Source of the DNA: Blautia sp. An249
Lineage (GTDB): Bacteria > Bacillota > Clostridia > Lachnospirales > Lachnospiraceae
Assembly (NCBI RefSeq): GCF_002159835.1
Contig: NZ_NFJL01000001.1
Coordinates: forward strand, 62,001 to 126,000
Length of the DNA: 64,000 bases
Reading direction: 5' to 3'
This document shows positions 7,719-14,181 of this stretch, piece after piece. Position numbers and translations under genes: made by a program. Each line of letters begins with the position of its first letter. Within the stretch, counting starts at the first letter, position 1. The notes beneath the pieces were generated by a model. The model worked only from the letters and a program-made list of their open reading frames with translations. It searched no databases and was not told where the DNA came from.

Positions 7719-8656
7719 ATTTATTAAGAAGAAAGGCGGTGTATCCAATGCCAGGATGGTGTGTGTCGAAACCCCGGTTTACCATGGATGAAATACGGAG
7801 ACTGGGTGAAGTCATAGAGCGGGCCGATGCAATTCTTATGGGAGCAGGAGCCGGGCTGTCTGCATCGGCGGGCTTTGATTATACAGGAGTCCGCTTTCAG
7901 AAATATTTTTCTGATTTTGCAGAAAAATACGGTTTCAGAGATATGTATTCCGGAGGCTTTTATCCTTATGAAACGTTGGAAGAACACTGGGCCTACTGGA
8001 GCAGATATATTTATATTAACCGCTATAGGAACGCCCCAAAACCGGTATATGAAAAGTTGTATGAGCTGGTGAAAGAGAAAGATTACTTCGTTCTGACAAC
8101 CAATGTGGATCACTGTTTTCAGAAAGCCGGTTTTGATAAGAGCCGGTTGTTTTACACCCAGGGGGACTATGGATTGTTTCAGTGCAGTGTGCCCTGCCAT
8201 CAGGAGACGTATGATAATGAAACAGTTATCCGTAAGATGGTTGAGGCTCAGGGATACGAAATTGCTGAAAATGGGGAACTGTATCTGCCGGAAGGAAGAA
8301 GACCGGAAAGGAAGGTTCCTTCGGAATGGATTCCTTACTGTCCCAGATGCGGAAAACCTATGAGTATGAATCTACGTGCGGATGACACCTTTGTGGAAGA
8401 TACGGGATGGCGTAAAGCAGCCGGGCGTTATGCAGATTTTCGGCGCAGACATCAGGGAAGAATCCTGCTTTTGGAAATCGCTGTAGGATATAACACCCCG
8501 GGGGTCATCAAGTATCCCTTCTGGCAGATGACCTATGAGAATCCCATGGCGGTGTATGCCTGCGTGAATCTGGGGGAGGCCGCCGCTCCCGGGGAAATCG
8601 CAGACCGGTCAATTTGTATTGACGGGGATATTGGAGAGACGCTGAAATTTTTATAA
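7715..8656 (+). CDS. SirTM-class sirtuin (NAD-dependent protein ADP-ribosyltransferase/deacylase)
   Basis: A 313-residue Sir2-family protein. It shows an NAD-binding GAGAGLSASAGF loop, TTNVDHCFQKAGF, a zinc-ribbon-like CSVPCH...CPRCG pair and MSMNLRADDTFVED. This pattern matches the class M sirtuins of pathogenic and gut Firmicutes, which ADP-ribosylate a lipoylated GcvH-like carrier. The start overlaps the preceding stop as ATGA; a second ATG at 7748 is possible. No GcvH-L or lipoate ligase gene lies nearby, which is unusual for the class. It is instead translationally coupled to the ferredoxin fusion, and a zinc macrodomain gene lies 1.4 kb downstream. Confidence 0.85.
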   Translation: MNLLRRKAVYPMPGWCVSKPRFTMDEIRRLGEVIERADAILMGAGAGLSASAGFDYTGVRFQKYFSDFAEKYGFRDMYSGGFYPYETLEEHWAYWSRYIYINRYRNAPKPVYEKLYELVKEKDYFVLTTNVDHCFQKAGFDKSRLFYTQGDYGLFQCSVPCHQETYDNETVIRKMVEAQGYEIAENGELYLPEGRRPERKVPSEWIPYCPRCGKPMSMNLRADDTFVEDTGWRKAAGRYADFRRRHQGRILLLEIAVGYNTPGVIKYPFWQMTYENPMAVYACVNLGEAAAPGEIADRSICIDGDIGETLKFL

Positions 8657-8764
8657 AAGTATCTTTACCCGTGCTATTAGATGGGATGTGTGCTTTTCAT
8701 ATTCTTCAAAAATGATATAATTTAAATATTCATTGATATAAAAAATAGGGCGGAGGATAAATAC

Positions 8765-9097
8765 TTGGAAAAAGAAATTGTGTTATTTGAAGATAATGGA
8801 ATCAAACTGGAGGTTCCGGTAACTCCAGAAGAAGAAACAGTATGGCTCAACCGTGTTCAAATGGCAGAGTTGTTTGACCGAGATGTGAAAACAATAGGTA
8901 AGCATATTGCCAATGCCAGACGTGAGGAACTGGAAGGGCAAGTGGTGGTCGCAAAATTTGCGACTACCACTCCTCATGGGGCAGTAGAAGGAAAAACACA
9001 GACCCATATGACAGAATTTTATAATCTGGATGTTATCATTTCAGTTGGTTATCGTGTAAAATCAAAACGAGGCGTGGCTTTTCGCAAATGGGCAAAT
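8765..9097 (+). pseudogene. RhuM-family protein, truncated N-terminal fragment
   Basis: A TTG start 8 bases after GGAGG (8752-8756) opens an RhuM-like protein (KEIVLFEDNGIKLEVPV, then WLNRVQMAELFDRDVKTIGKH, then YNLDVIISVGYRVKSKRGVAFRKWAN). About 110 residues are recognisable. After FRKWAN the frame runs on to 9529 through sequence antisense to the esterase gene and no longer looks like RhuM, whose normal length is about 330 residues. The break coincides with the esterase stop codon at 9098. This looks like a deletion or insertion junction, so the gene is broken. Confidence 0.75.
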
Positions 9098-9928
9098 TTA
9101 CCTGAAACGCCGGGTAAATTCTTCATAAGTAATTTTTCCCAATGCAAGTTCCGACATGGTAAGATACAGTTGTTCTCCCTTCGTATAGGGGCGATTCAGA
9201 GCAGGTTCCAGCAGGTTCAGTTCGTTTTTCAGCGGATGCAGTACATGGGTTCTTTTGGAAAAGGCTTCATAATAACGGACTCCGAATTTTCGCTGGGAGA
9301 CGGCATTGATATGGATTCCGTCAGGATTAGAGGTCAATCCGCGGGCAGTGACGAAATACGTGTTTTTCTGCTCTCTGGCAAATCTCAGCAATTCGCAGTT
9401 TATCTGTTCGTATTCGGTACAGTTTCGTCCAAAGCCGTATTTCCCCAGAAAATCTGCCAGACCGCCGATCAGAAAGGGAACGTCTGGAGCATTCAGCTCT
9501 TTTCGCAGGGTATCGGAAAGAACTTTTAATTTATCATAATAGGTCTGATAGCGTCCTTCATAGCTGTCATTTTCCCCCTGATGCCATAAAATGCAGATAA
9601 GCTCACTGTTCTGGAGAGCAAATTTTGTCTGGAAGACGGCATTTCTGAACAGGATTTTATCTGCAGACCAGTCATCTAAAGAACTTCCGCCTTCGGCACA
9701 GGGAATGAGGCCTATTTTTTCTTTTTTATTTTCCAGGCACCACATGGCGGCGAATGAGACAGCAGGGCTGATTCCGGAAACAGGCCTATCATAATTAACA
9801 GGTTCTTCCATCATCTGCCATCTTCCGTTTCGGAGCATTTGAATCCGTTCATTACAGATGGCCGGTACTTCTTCTATAAATCCACGGCCGGCCATATTGG
9901 ACTGGCCAATCATTAATACTGATTTCAT
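9098..9928 (-). CDS. SGNH-type carbohydrate acetylesterase (sialate O-acetylesterase-like)
   Basis: A 276-residue protein with the catalytic-serine block MIGQSNMAGRG at residues 6-16, a GxxSLxDW oxyanion region (EGGSSLDDW), WHQGENDSYEG with the family's Gln-Gly-Glu motif, and SNPDGIHIN supplying the Asp and His. These are the SGNH/CE6-like esterase blocks that remove O-acetyl groups from sugars. No signal peptide is visible, so it is cytoplasmic. It stands alone on the minus strand between the RhuM fragment and the macrodomain gene. It may have arrived with the event that broke RhuM. Confidence 0.8.
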   Translation of the reverse strand: MKSVLMIGQSNMAGRGFIEEVPAICNERIQMLRNGRWQMMEEPVNYDRPVSGISPAVSFAAMWCLENKKEKIGLIPCAEGGSSLDDWSADKILFRNAVFQTKFALQNSELICILWHQGENDSYEGRYQTYYDKLKVLSDTLRKELNAPDVPFLIGGLADFLGKYGFGRNCTEYEQINCELLRFAREQKNTYFVTARGLTSNPDGIHINAVSQRKFGVRYYEAFSKRTHVLHPLKNELNLLEPALNRPYTKGEQLYLTMSELALGKITYEEFTRRFR

Positions 9929-10023
9929 AGAAAATTCCCCCTTACAGTAGTTTCAAAAGATTATATCACAGAGAAACTCCGGCAGCAATGGAATTTAGAT
10001 TTTATAGAAAAGGAGGGGCAAAG

Positions 10024-10803
10024 GTGACCCATACGGAAAAAAGAGAATATCTGATAAAAGAATTACTGGGGGAACTTCCCCAGTACAGAGACATGGAGAT
10101 ACCAGGGGAGGAAGAGGAGCAGAAACGGCTTCTCAGAAGTCTGATGAATATTCGTTCTCCCCGTCTCATAAGCGATGAGTTCCTTGAAATTCAGGATGAA
10201 TATTTAAGGGAAGAAGTCGAAAGAAAGGGAGTTACAGACAGTGCGTCTCTGCCGGTTTCCTCCCTTGACAGCCGTCTGGCATTATGGCGGGGAGATATTA
10301 CCACTTTAAAAATTGATGCCATTGTAAATGCAGCTAACAGCGCTTTAAGGGGATGTTTCATACCCTGCCATTCCTGTGTAGATAATATCATTCACAGTGT
10401 GAGCGGTATTCAGCTAAGACTGGCCTGCGATGAATTAATGAAAAAACAGGGATATGACGAACCGACGGGAAAAGCAAAAATCACGCCGGCGTATAATTTA
10501 CCTTCTGAATATGTAATCCATACGGTAGGCCCTATTGTATCCGGATGTCTGACGGATAAACACTGCAGACAACTGGCAGACTGCTATCAATCCTGCTTAA
10601 AGCTTGCCGCAGATAATGGACTGAAAAGTATTGCGTTCTGCTGTATTTCCACAGGAGAATTTCATTTTCCCCAGAAAAAAGCAGCGGAAATTGCAGTAAA
10701 AACAGTTACGGACTTTCTGGGTAAAGACACATCCGTGGAGAAAGTAGTATTTAATGTTTTCAGGCAGGAGGATTATGATATTTACCAGAAGCTTATGGGC
10801 TAA
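10024..10803 (+). CDS. zinc-type macrodomain protein-ADP-ribose hydrolase
   Basis: A 259-residue protein. After about 85 helical residues comes a macrodomain: WRGDITTLKIDAIVNAANS, GCFIPCHSC (Cys-x3-His-x-Cys zinc ligands), VIHTVGPI and FCCISTGEFHFP. This zinc-bearing subtype is the known partner of SirTM sirtuins and removes the ADP-ribose they add. The GTG at 10024 has AAAGGAGG at 10008-10015; the upstream in-frame ATG at 9988 has no ribosome site. It is 1.4 kb from the SirTM gene, separated by the RhuM fragment and the antisense esterase. Confidence 0.85.
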   Translation: MTHTEKREYLIKELLGELPQYRDMEIPGEEEEQKRLLRSLMNIRSPRLISDEFLEIQDEYLREEVERKGVTDSASLPVSSLDSRLALWRGDITTLKIDAIVNAANSALRGCFIPCHSCVDNIIHSVSGIQLRLACDELMKKQGYDEPTGKAKITPAYNLPSEYVIHTVGPIVSGCLTDKHCRQLADCYQSCLKLAADNGLKSIAFCCISTGEFHFPQKKAAEIAVKTVTDFLGKDTSVEKVVFNVFRQEDYDIYQKLMG

Positions 10804-10932
10804 AGCCAGAAATACCTGAAAGGAATAGTCAGTTACTTAAAATAGGCATTTTACTTTTTGGCTTTTTGGAATTACAATAGAAACATAGTTCACAGACGTT
10901 ATGTCTGTCTGACAGAAATGGAGGAATAGGGT

Positions 10933-11406
10933 ATGAGTAAAACATTAGTTGCTTATTTTTCAGCCAGCGGTGTGACCGCAAAATTAGCAAAAACACTGGC
11001 CGACGCCATCGGGGCAGATTTGCATGAGATAAAGCCGGAGACTCCTTATACGGATGCAGACTTAAACTGGAACAATCCCAAGAGCCGCAGCAGTGTGGAA
11101 ATGAATGATAAATCTTTCCGTCCCCCGGTTGCCGGAGGAGTAGATCATATGGAGGAGTATGACCGGATTTTCGTAGGTTTTCCTATTTGGTGGTATGTGG
11201 CCCCTACAATTATTAATACCTTCCTGGAACAGTACGATTTGGCAGGGAAAACGGTGGTTCCATTTGCAACTTCCGGTGGCAGCGGAATGGGAAATACTAA
11301 CCGGGAGCTGAAGGATTCCTGTAAAGGAGCCAACTTAAAGGAAGGAAAAAGATTCAGCGCAAATGCAGGAACTTCGGAACTGAAAACATGGGCAGAACAG
11401 TTCTGA
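10933..11406 (+). CDS. flavodoxin
   Basis: A 157-residue flavodoxin-fold protein: VAYFSASGVTAKLAK is the FMN phosphate loop, FVGFPIWWYVAPTIINTFLE supplies the flavin-stacking aromatic residues, and VVPFATSGGSGMGNT the third loop. It is a cytoplasmic one- or two-electron carrier of the long-loop FMN-reductase-like type. ATGGAGG precedes the ATG. It is monocistronic, followed by the toxin-antitoxin-like locus. Confidence 0.85.
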   Translation: MSKTLVAYFSASGVTAKLAKTLADAIGADLHEIKPETPYTDADLNWNNPKSRSSVEMNDKSFRPPVAGGVDHMEEYDRIFVGFPIWWYVAPTIINTFLEQYDLAGKTVVPFATSGGSGMGNTNRELKDSCKGANLKEGKRFSANAGTSELKTWAEQF

Positions 11407-11533
11407 AACGTATTCTTGGGTAGTATTGTGAATGGATTTTTTAGAAAAACTGGTAGTCTGTTGTGTTGGAGGTGAGAAAGCGAGAACTGTATTTAAGACA
11501 GTGACTCTAATCTAATAAAAGGCGAATAAGGAC
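11407..11533. other. spacer before the toxin locus
   Basis: No convincing gene, terminator or promoter was seen in this stretch apart from the flavodoxin 3' region. The functional elements of the 11407-12178 gap are listed separately. Confidence 0.4.
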
Positions 11534-11562
11534 TTGCGTCCTACCGTCAGCTGTGCTATATT
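11534..11562 (+). promoter_or_regulatory. promoter of the convergent antitoxin-like RNA
   Basis: TTGCGT (11534-11539) and TATATT (11557-11562) are 17 bases apart, with TG one base upstream of the -10 (extended -10). Transcription would start near 11569 and run toward the toxin gene. No coding start follows. Confidence 0.55.
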
Positions 11563-11568
11563 GATAAT

Positions 11569-11660
11569 AGAAAAAGGGAAACCAGAGAAGCGGCTACCCT
11601 TTATAATTACAACTGTTATTTACAAACAGCCGTCAACTATTGCAGTAGTTGGCGGCTACT
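11569..11660 (+). ncRNA. putative antitoxin RNA convergent with the toxin mRNA
   Basis: A roughly 90-nt transcript is predicted from the promoter at 11534-11562 to the hairpin at 11628-11657. It contains no open frame. Its 3' end overlaps the last bases and terminator of the toxin transcript on the other strand, as in type I systems with convergent toxin and RNA (txpA/RatA, par of pAD1). Both ends are predicted, not observed. Confidence 0.45.
11628..11657. terminator. shared hairpin at the 3' ends of the convergent transcripts
   Basis: AGCCGTCAACTA, a 6-base loop and TAGTTGGCGGCT form a 12-bp stem with one wobble pair on the plus-strand RNA. Its right edge overlaps the toxin stop codon (11656-11658). 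The following T content is modest on either strand, so efficiency is uncertain; a bidirectional role is inferred from position. Confidence 0.5.
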
Positions 11661-11751
11661 TTCGTCTATCCCTGAAAATCTCGTAAACAAGACCGACAAG
11701 GGCAACAATGAATATCAAAAGCTGAATCAAGTCAGCGTATGTAACATACAT
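11656..11751 (-). CDS. small holin-like (Hol_Tox-type) membrane toxin, 31 residues
   Basis: The peptide starts MYVTYADLIQLLIFIVALVG, continues LVYEIF and ends in the basic tail RDRRK: one hydrophobic helix and a charged C-terminus, as in Firmicute putative holin-like toxins of type I systems. AAAGGAGG (11761-11768) lies 9 bases upstream of the ATG. It has its own promoter, a long structured leader and a convergent RNA. It is too short for routine gene callers. Depolarisation or lysis on overexpression is the expected effect; not shown. Confidence 0.7.
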   Translation of the reverse strand: MYVTYADLIQLLIFIVALVGLVYEIFRDRRK

Positions 11752-11768
11752 TGGCAACGCCCTCCTTT

Positions 11769-11820
11769 CTTCTTCAGTCTGGAGGGTTAGCCCCTCCGAA
11801 AAGCAGGAGGGTTAGCCGCC
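11769..11820 (-). promoter_or_regulatory. structured toxin leader with repeats complementary to the ribosome site
   Basis: On the minus strand GGCTAACCCTCC occurs twice, with GGAGGGG between, forming CCCTCC-loop-GGAGGG. The same CCCTCC sequences are complementary to the toxin ribosome site AAAGGAGGG (11760-11768). Two mutually exclusive pairings are possible, one exposing and one masking the ribosome site. Confidence 0.5.
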
Positions 11821-11847
11821 TTAGGCTCTCTGGTTTCCCATGTGGGA

Positions 11848-11876
11848 AGTATAGCATATCTTCCCTTCTTCGGCAA
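11848..11876 (-). promoter_or_regulatory. promoter of the toxin gene
   Basis: On the minus strand TTGCCG (11871-11876) and TATACT (11848-11853) are 17 bases apart with TG upstream of the -10. The predicted leader is about 90 bases. Confidence 0.6.
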
Positions 11877-12012
11877 TAATCAATAGACACTTGTATATAA
11901 TCGGCGTATTACCGTAGTGGCAGAACGATAAATTCAGCTTTGCAGGAGTTATCCGGAGGCAAAAGCCAAAGAATAGTAAAAAATCAACTACATATCATTA
12001 TTATTTTTATCA

Positions 12013-12043
12013 GGCATCTGTTTATTGGGCAGGTGCCATTTTT
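12013..12043 (+). terminator. rho-independent terminator
   Basis: GGCATCTG, a 9-base loop and CAGGTGCC (one wobble) are followed by ATTTTT. It lies upstream of the acetyltransferase gene. No gene directly before it was identified, so it may end an unrecognised transcript from 11880-12010. Confidence 0.6.
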
Positions 12044-12178
12044 GTAAACAGATAGTATTCCTTTTATATACAGGAAACAGTTGGTAAATATCTGGTTTTT
12101 TATCTCCGGATGTTGTATGATTATGCTTACTATACCTATTTTCGTTTTCTATACGTTAAGATACAGGAGGCTGGAAAG

Positions 12179-12652
12179 ATGATTCGAGAATTTCATGCAC
12201 CAGAGGATACCAGACAGGTCATGGATTTGTGGCTTGAAGGAAATAAAGACGCACACTCTTTTATCCCTGAGGAATACTGGCGTTCTCATTTGGAAGAAGT
12301 GCAGGAACAGATATTACAGGCGGAAGTTTTTGTCTGTGATACAGGCGGAAAAATACAGGGGTTTATCGGTATTGTAAACGGATATATTGCCGGAATTTTC
12401 GTGGATAAAAACTACCGTTCCCGAGGGATTGGAAAACAGCTTTTAGATTACGCCAAGGAAAGACATGCGGCTTTTACCCTGAGCGTGTATCAAAAAAATA
12501 CAGGGGCAGTTGCATTTTATCTGAGAGAAGGATTTTCTGTACGGTCAGAAGCTGTTGATGAGACCACAGGAGAATATGAATATACCATGTTCTGGAAAAA
12601 GAAGCAGACAGCTATAGAACAGGCATTCTGCAGTAAGAAAGATTTGAGGTGA
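12179..12652 (+). CDS. GNAT-family N-acetyltransferase
   Basis: A 157-residue acetyltransferase: VFVCDTGGKIQGFIGIV forms the central strands, and GIFVDKNYRSRGIGKQLLDYAKE is the acetyl-CoA pyrophosphate loop (R/Q-x-x-G-x-G/A). AGGAGG lies 8 bases before this ATG; a longer frame from 12110 has no ribosome site. It heads a probable three-gene operon with the MBL-fold and CPBP genes. Acceptor substrate unknown. Confidence 0.8.
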   Translation: MIREFHAPEDTRQVMDLWLEGNKDAHSFIPEEYWRSHLEEVQEQILQAEVFVCDTGGKIQGFIGIVNGYIAGIFVDKNYRSRGIGKQLLDYAKERHAAFTLSVYQKNTGAVAFYLREGFSVRSEAVDETTGEYEYTMFWKKKQTAIEQAFCSKKDLR

Positions 12653-12659
12653 AAATGAT

Positions 12660-13469
12660 ATGAAACTGATTATGTTGGGGACAGGAAATGCTCTTGTGAC
12701 AGAATGTTATAATACCTGTTTTGTCCTGGAGGAGAACAGGGAATATTTTCTGGTAGACGGGGGAGGCGGAAACGGGATATTGAGACAGTTAAAGGATGCG
12801 GGAATTAACTGGAAAAAGATTCATGAGATTTTTGTCACTCATAAACATGTGGATCATTTGCTGGGGATTATCTGGATGGTTCGTATGATCTGCCAGTATA
12901 TGAATCAGAATCAGTATCAGGGTGAAACCAGGATCTATGCCCATGAGGAAGTGACCGCCCTTATCCGGGAGATGACTCCAAAACTGCTTACGGAAAAAGA
13001 AGCGCAGTTTCTCGGAAAAAGACTGCATTTAATTAGTGTGGAGGATAAAGAAGAACGTTTGATTCTGGAAAGAAAGGTGACTTTTTTTGATATTCATTCT
13101 AAGAAGGCGAAGCAGTTCGGATTCTGTATGGAACTGGGAAAAGGACAGAAATTAACCTGCTGCGGAGATGAACCTTATAATGATTGGGAAGAAGCGTATG
13201 CGAAAGAAAGCCGGTGGCTGCTCCATGAAGCTTTCTGCCTGCATTCTCAGGCAGAGGTGTTTAAGCCTTATGAGAAACACCATTCTACTGTAAAAGACGC
13301 CTGTGAATTGGCGGAAAGATTAAAGGTAAAAAATCTGCTTCTATATCATACAGAAGATAAAAATATACGAAACAGGAAGAGCTGTTATTTTTCAGAAGGA
13401 AAGAACTATTTTCATGGGAATCTTTATATACCCGATGACCTGGAGGTACTGGAATTAGAGGAAGAATAA
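12660..13469 (+). CDS. MBL-fold metallohydrolase (RNase Z-like)
   Basis: A 269-residue beta-lactamase-fold protein beginning KLIMLGTGNA, with the metal motif THKHVDH (about residues 59-65; H-x-H-x-D-H written H-K-H-V-D-H), a distal Asp in CCGDEPYNDW and a His in LLYHTEDKN. The layout is like RNase Z/arylsulfatase-type members. It is probably a cytoplasmic hydrolase; substrate not predictable. GAGGTG overlaps the end of the upstream gene, indicating coupling. Confidence 0.8.
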   Translation: MKLIMLGTGNALVTECYNTCFVLEENREYFLVDGGGGNGILRQLKDAGINWKKIHEIFVTHKHVDHLLGIIWMVRMICQYMNQNQYQGETRIYAHEEVTALIREMTPKLLTEKEAQFLGKRLHLISVEDKEERLILERKVTFFDIHSKKAKQFGFCMELGKGQKLTCCGDEPYNDWEEAYAKESRWLLHEAFCLHSQAEVFKPYEKHHSTVKDACELAERLKVKNLLLYHTEDKNIRNRKSCYFSEGKNYFHGNLYIPDDLEVLELEEE

Positions 13470-13501
13470 AAAAACAGGTAAAAGGACAGGAGTGTGACAG
13501 G

Positions 13502-14176
13502 ATGAAAGAAAAGTACTGGTCAGAAGAAAAAATCAGAAAGACAGGTCTGCTTCACCTGGCTGTTGTCTTAGCGGCAGCTCTTATATCCTTAAAAGCAGGG
13601 GAAATGCTGCAGGATACGCTGCCGTTATCGGTAAGAGAAGCAGGGAGCGCCCTTCCTCCGGCTTTATGCAGCGGGGCGTTGTATCTGTTTTATAAAAGCA
13701 GATGGGATCTTAGTGAATACAATTTAAAGAAAGGATTTTCCAGGGCGGCCGGAGCACTCTACATTTTCGAGGAAGTGATTTTCCGGGGACTTTTTCAGAA
13801 TATGATGTGTCATCTGTTAAAGAAAAAGAACAGAATATATCCAGTGGCTGCTTCTTCCCTTGTTTTTGCTCTCCTGCATCTGCTTAATCTGACAGAGAAT
13901 CCGCAGTTTCTGCTGGGAACGCTCACTCAGGTGGGCTATACCTTCTGTCTGGGGATGCTGCTGGGAACAGCCTATCTTATCTCCGATTCTCTCTGGGCGG
14001 TGATTTTGCTTCACGGAGGCTTTAACTTTCTGGGACAGTTTGTCTCTGTTTTTCAGACGGGGGGACAGCAGCCTGTACAGGGAGACATTCCGCTGTCTGC
14101 CATGGTGATTCAGATAGCGGTGATGCTTCCCTGTATCTGGATTGCTTTAAAAATCAGGAAACGAAATTTTACGTAA
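13502..14176 (+). CDS. CPBP-family intramembrane glutamic protease
   Basis: A 224-residue membrane protein with the CPBP/CAAX-protease motifs: EEVIFRGLFQNMM (catalytic Glu pair and Arg, about residues 84-96), FALLHLLNL and ILLHGGFNFLGQF (His-x3-Asn). Such proteins act in bacteriocin self-immunity or membrane proteolysis. It is the last gene of the GNAT-MBL operon and is convergent with the MFS gene 5 bases away. Confidence 0.85.
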   Translation: MKEKYWSEEKIRKTGLLHLAVVLAAALISLKAGEMLQDTLPLSVREAGSALPPALCSGALYLFYKSRWDLSEYNLKKGFSRAAGALYIFEEVIFRGLFQNMMCHLLKKKNRIYPVAASSLVFALLHLLNLTENPQFLLGTLTQVGYTFCLGMLLGTAYLISDSLWAVILLHGGFNFLGQFVSVFQTGGQQPVQGDIPLSAMVIQIAVMLPCIWIALKIRKRNFT

Positions 14177-14181
14177 AAGAT

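Larger units (their letters stand above)
11576..11839. repeat. interrupted inverted repeat bracketing the toxin gene
   Basis: GGGAAACCAGAGA (11576-11588) followed by GCGGCTACCCT (11590-11600) is repeated inverted on the far side as AGGGTTAGCCGC (11808-11819) and TCTCTGGTTTCCC (11827-11839). Both convergent transcripts therefore begin with nearly the same sequence. A full-length read-through RNA could pair its 5' end with its 3' end, a known way of silencing type I toxin mRNAs. Confidence 0.6.

Noticed and set aside
8765-9529. One continuous 254-residue protein from the RhuM start
   Set aside because: Only the first ~110 residues resemble RhuM; the rest is antisense to a well-formed esterase gene with intact catalytic motifs.
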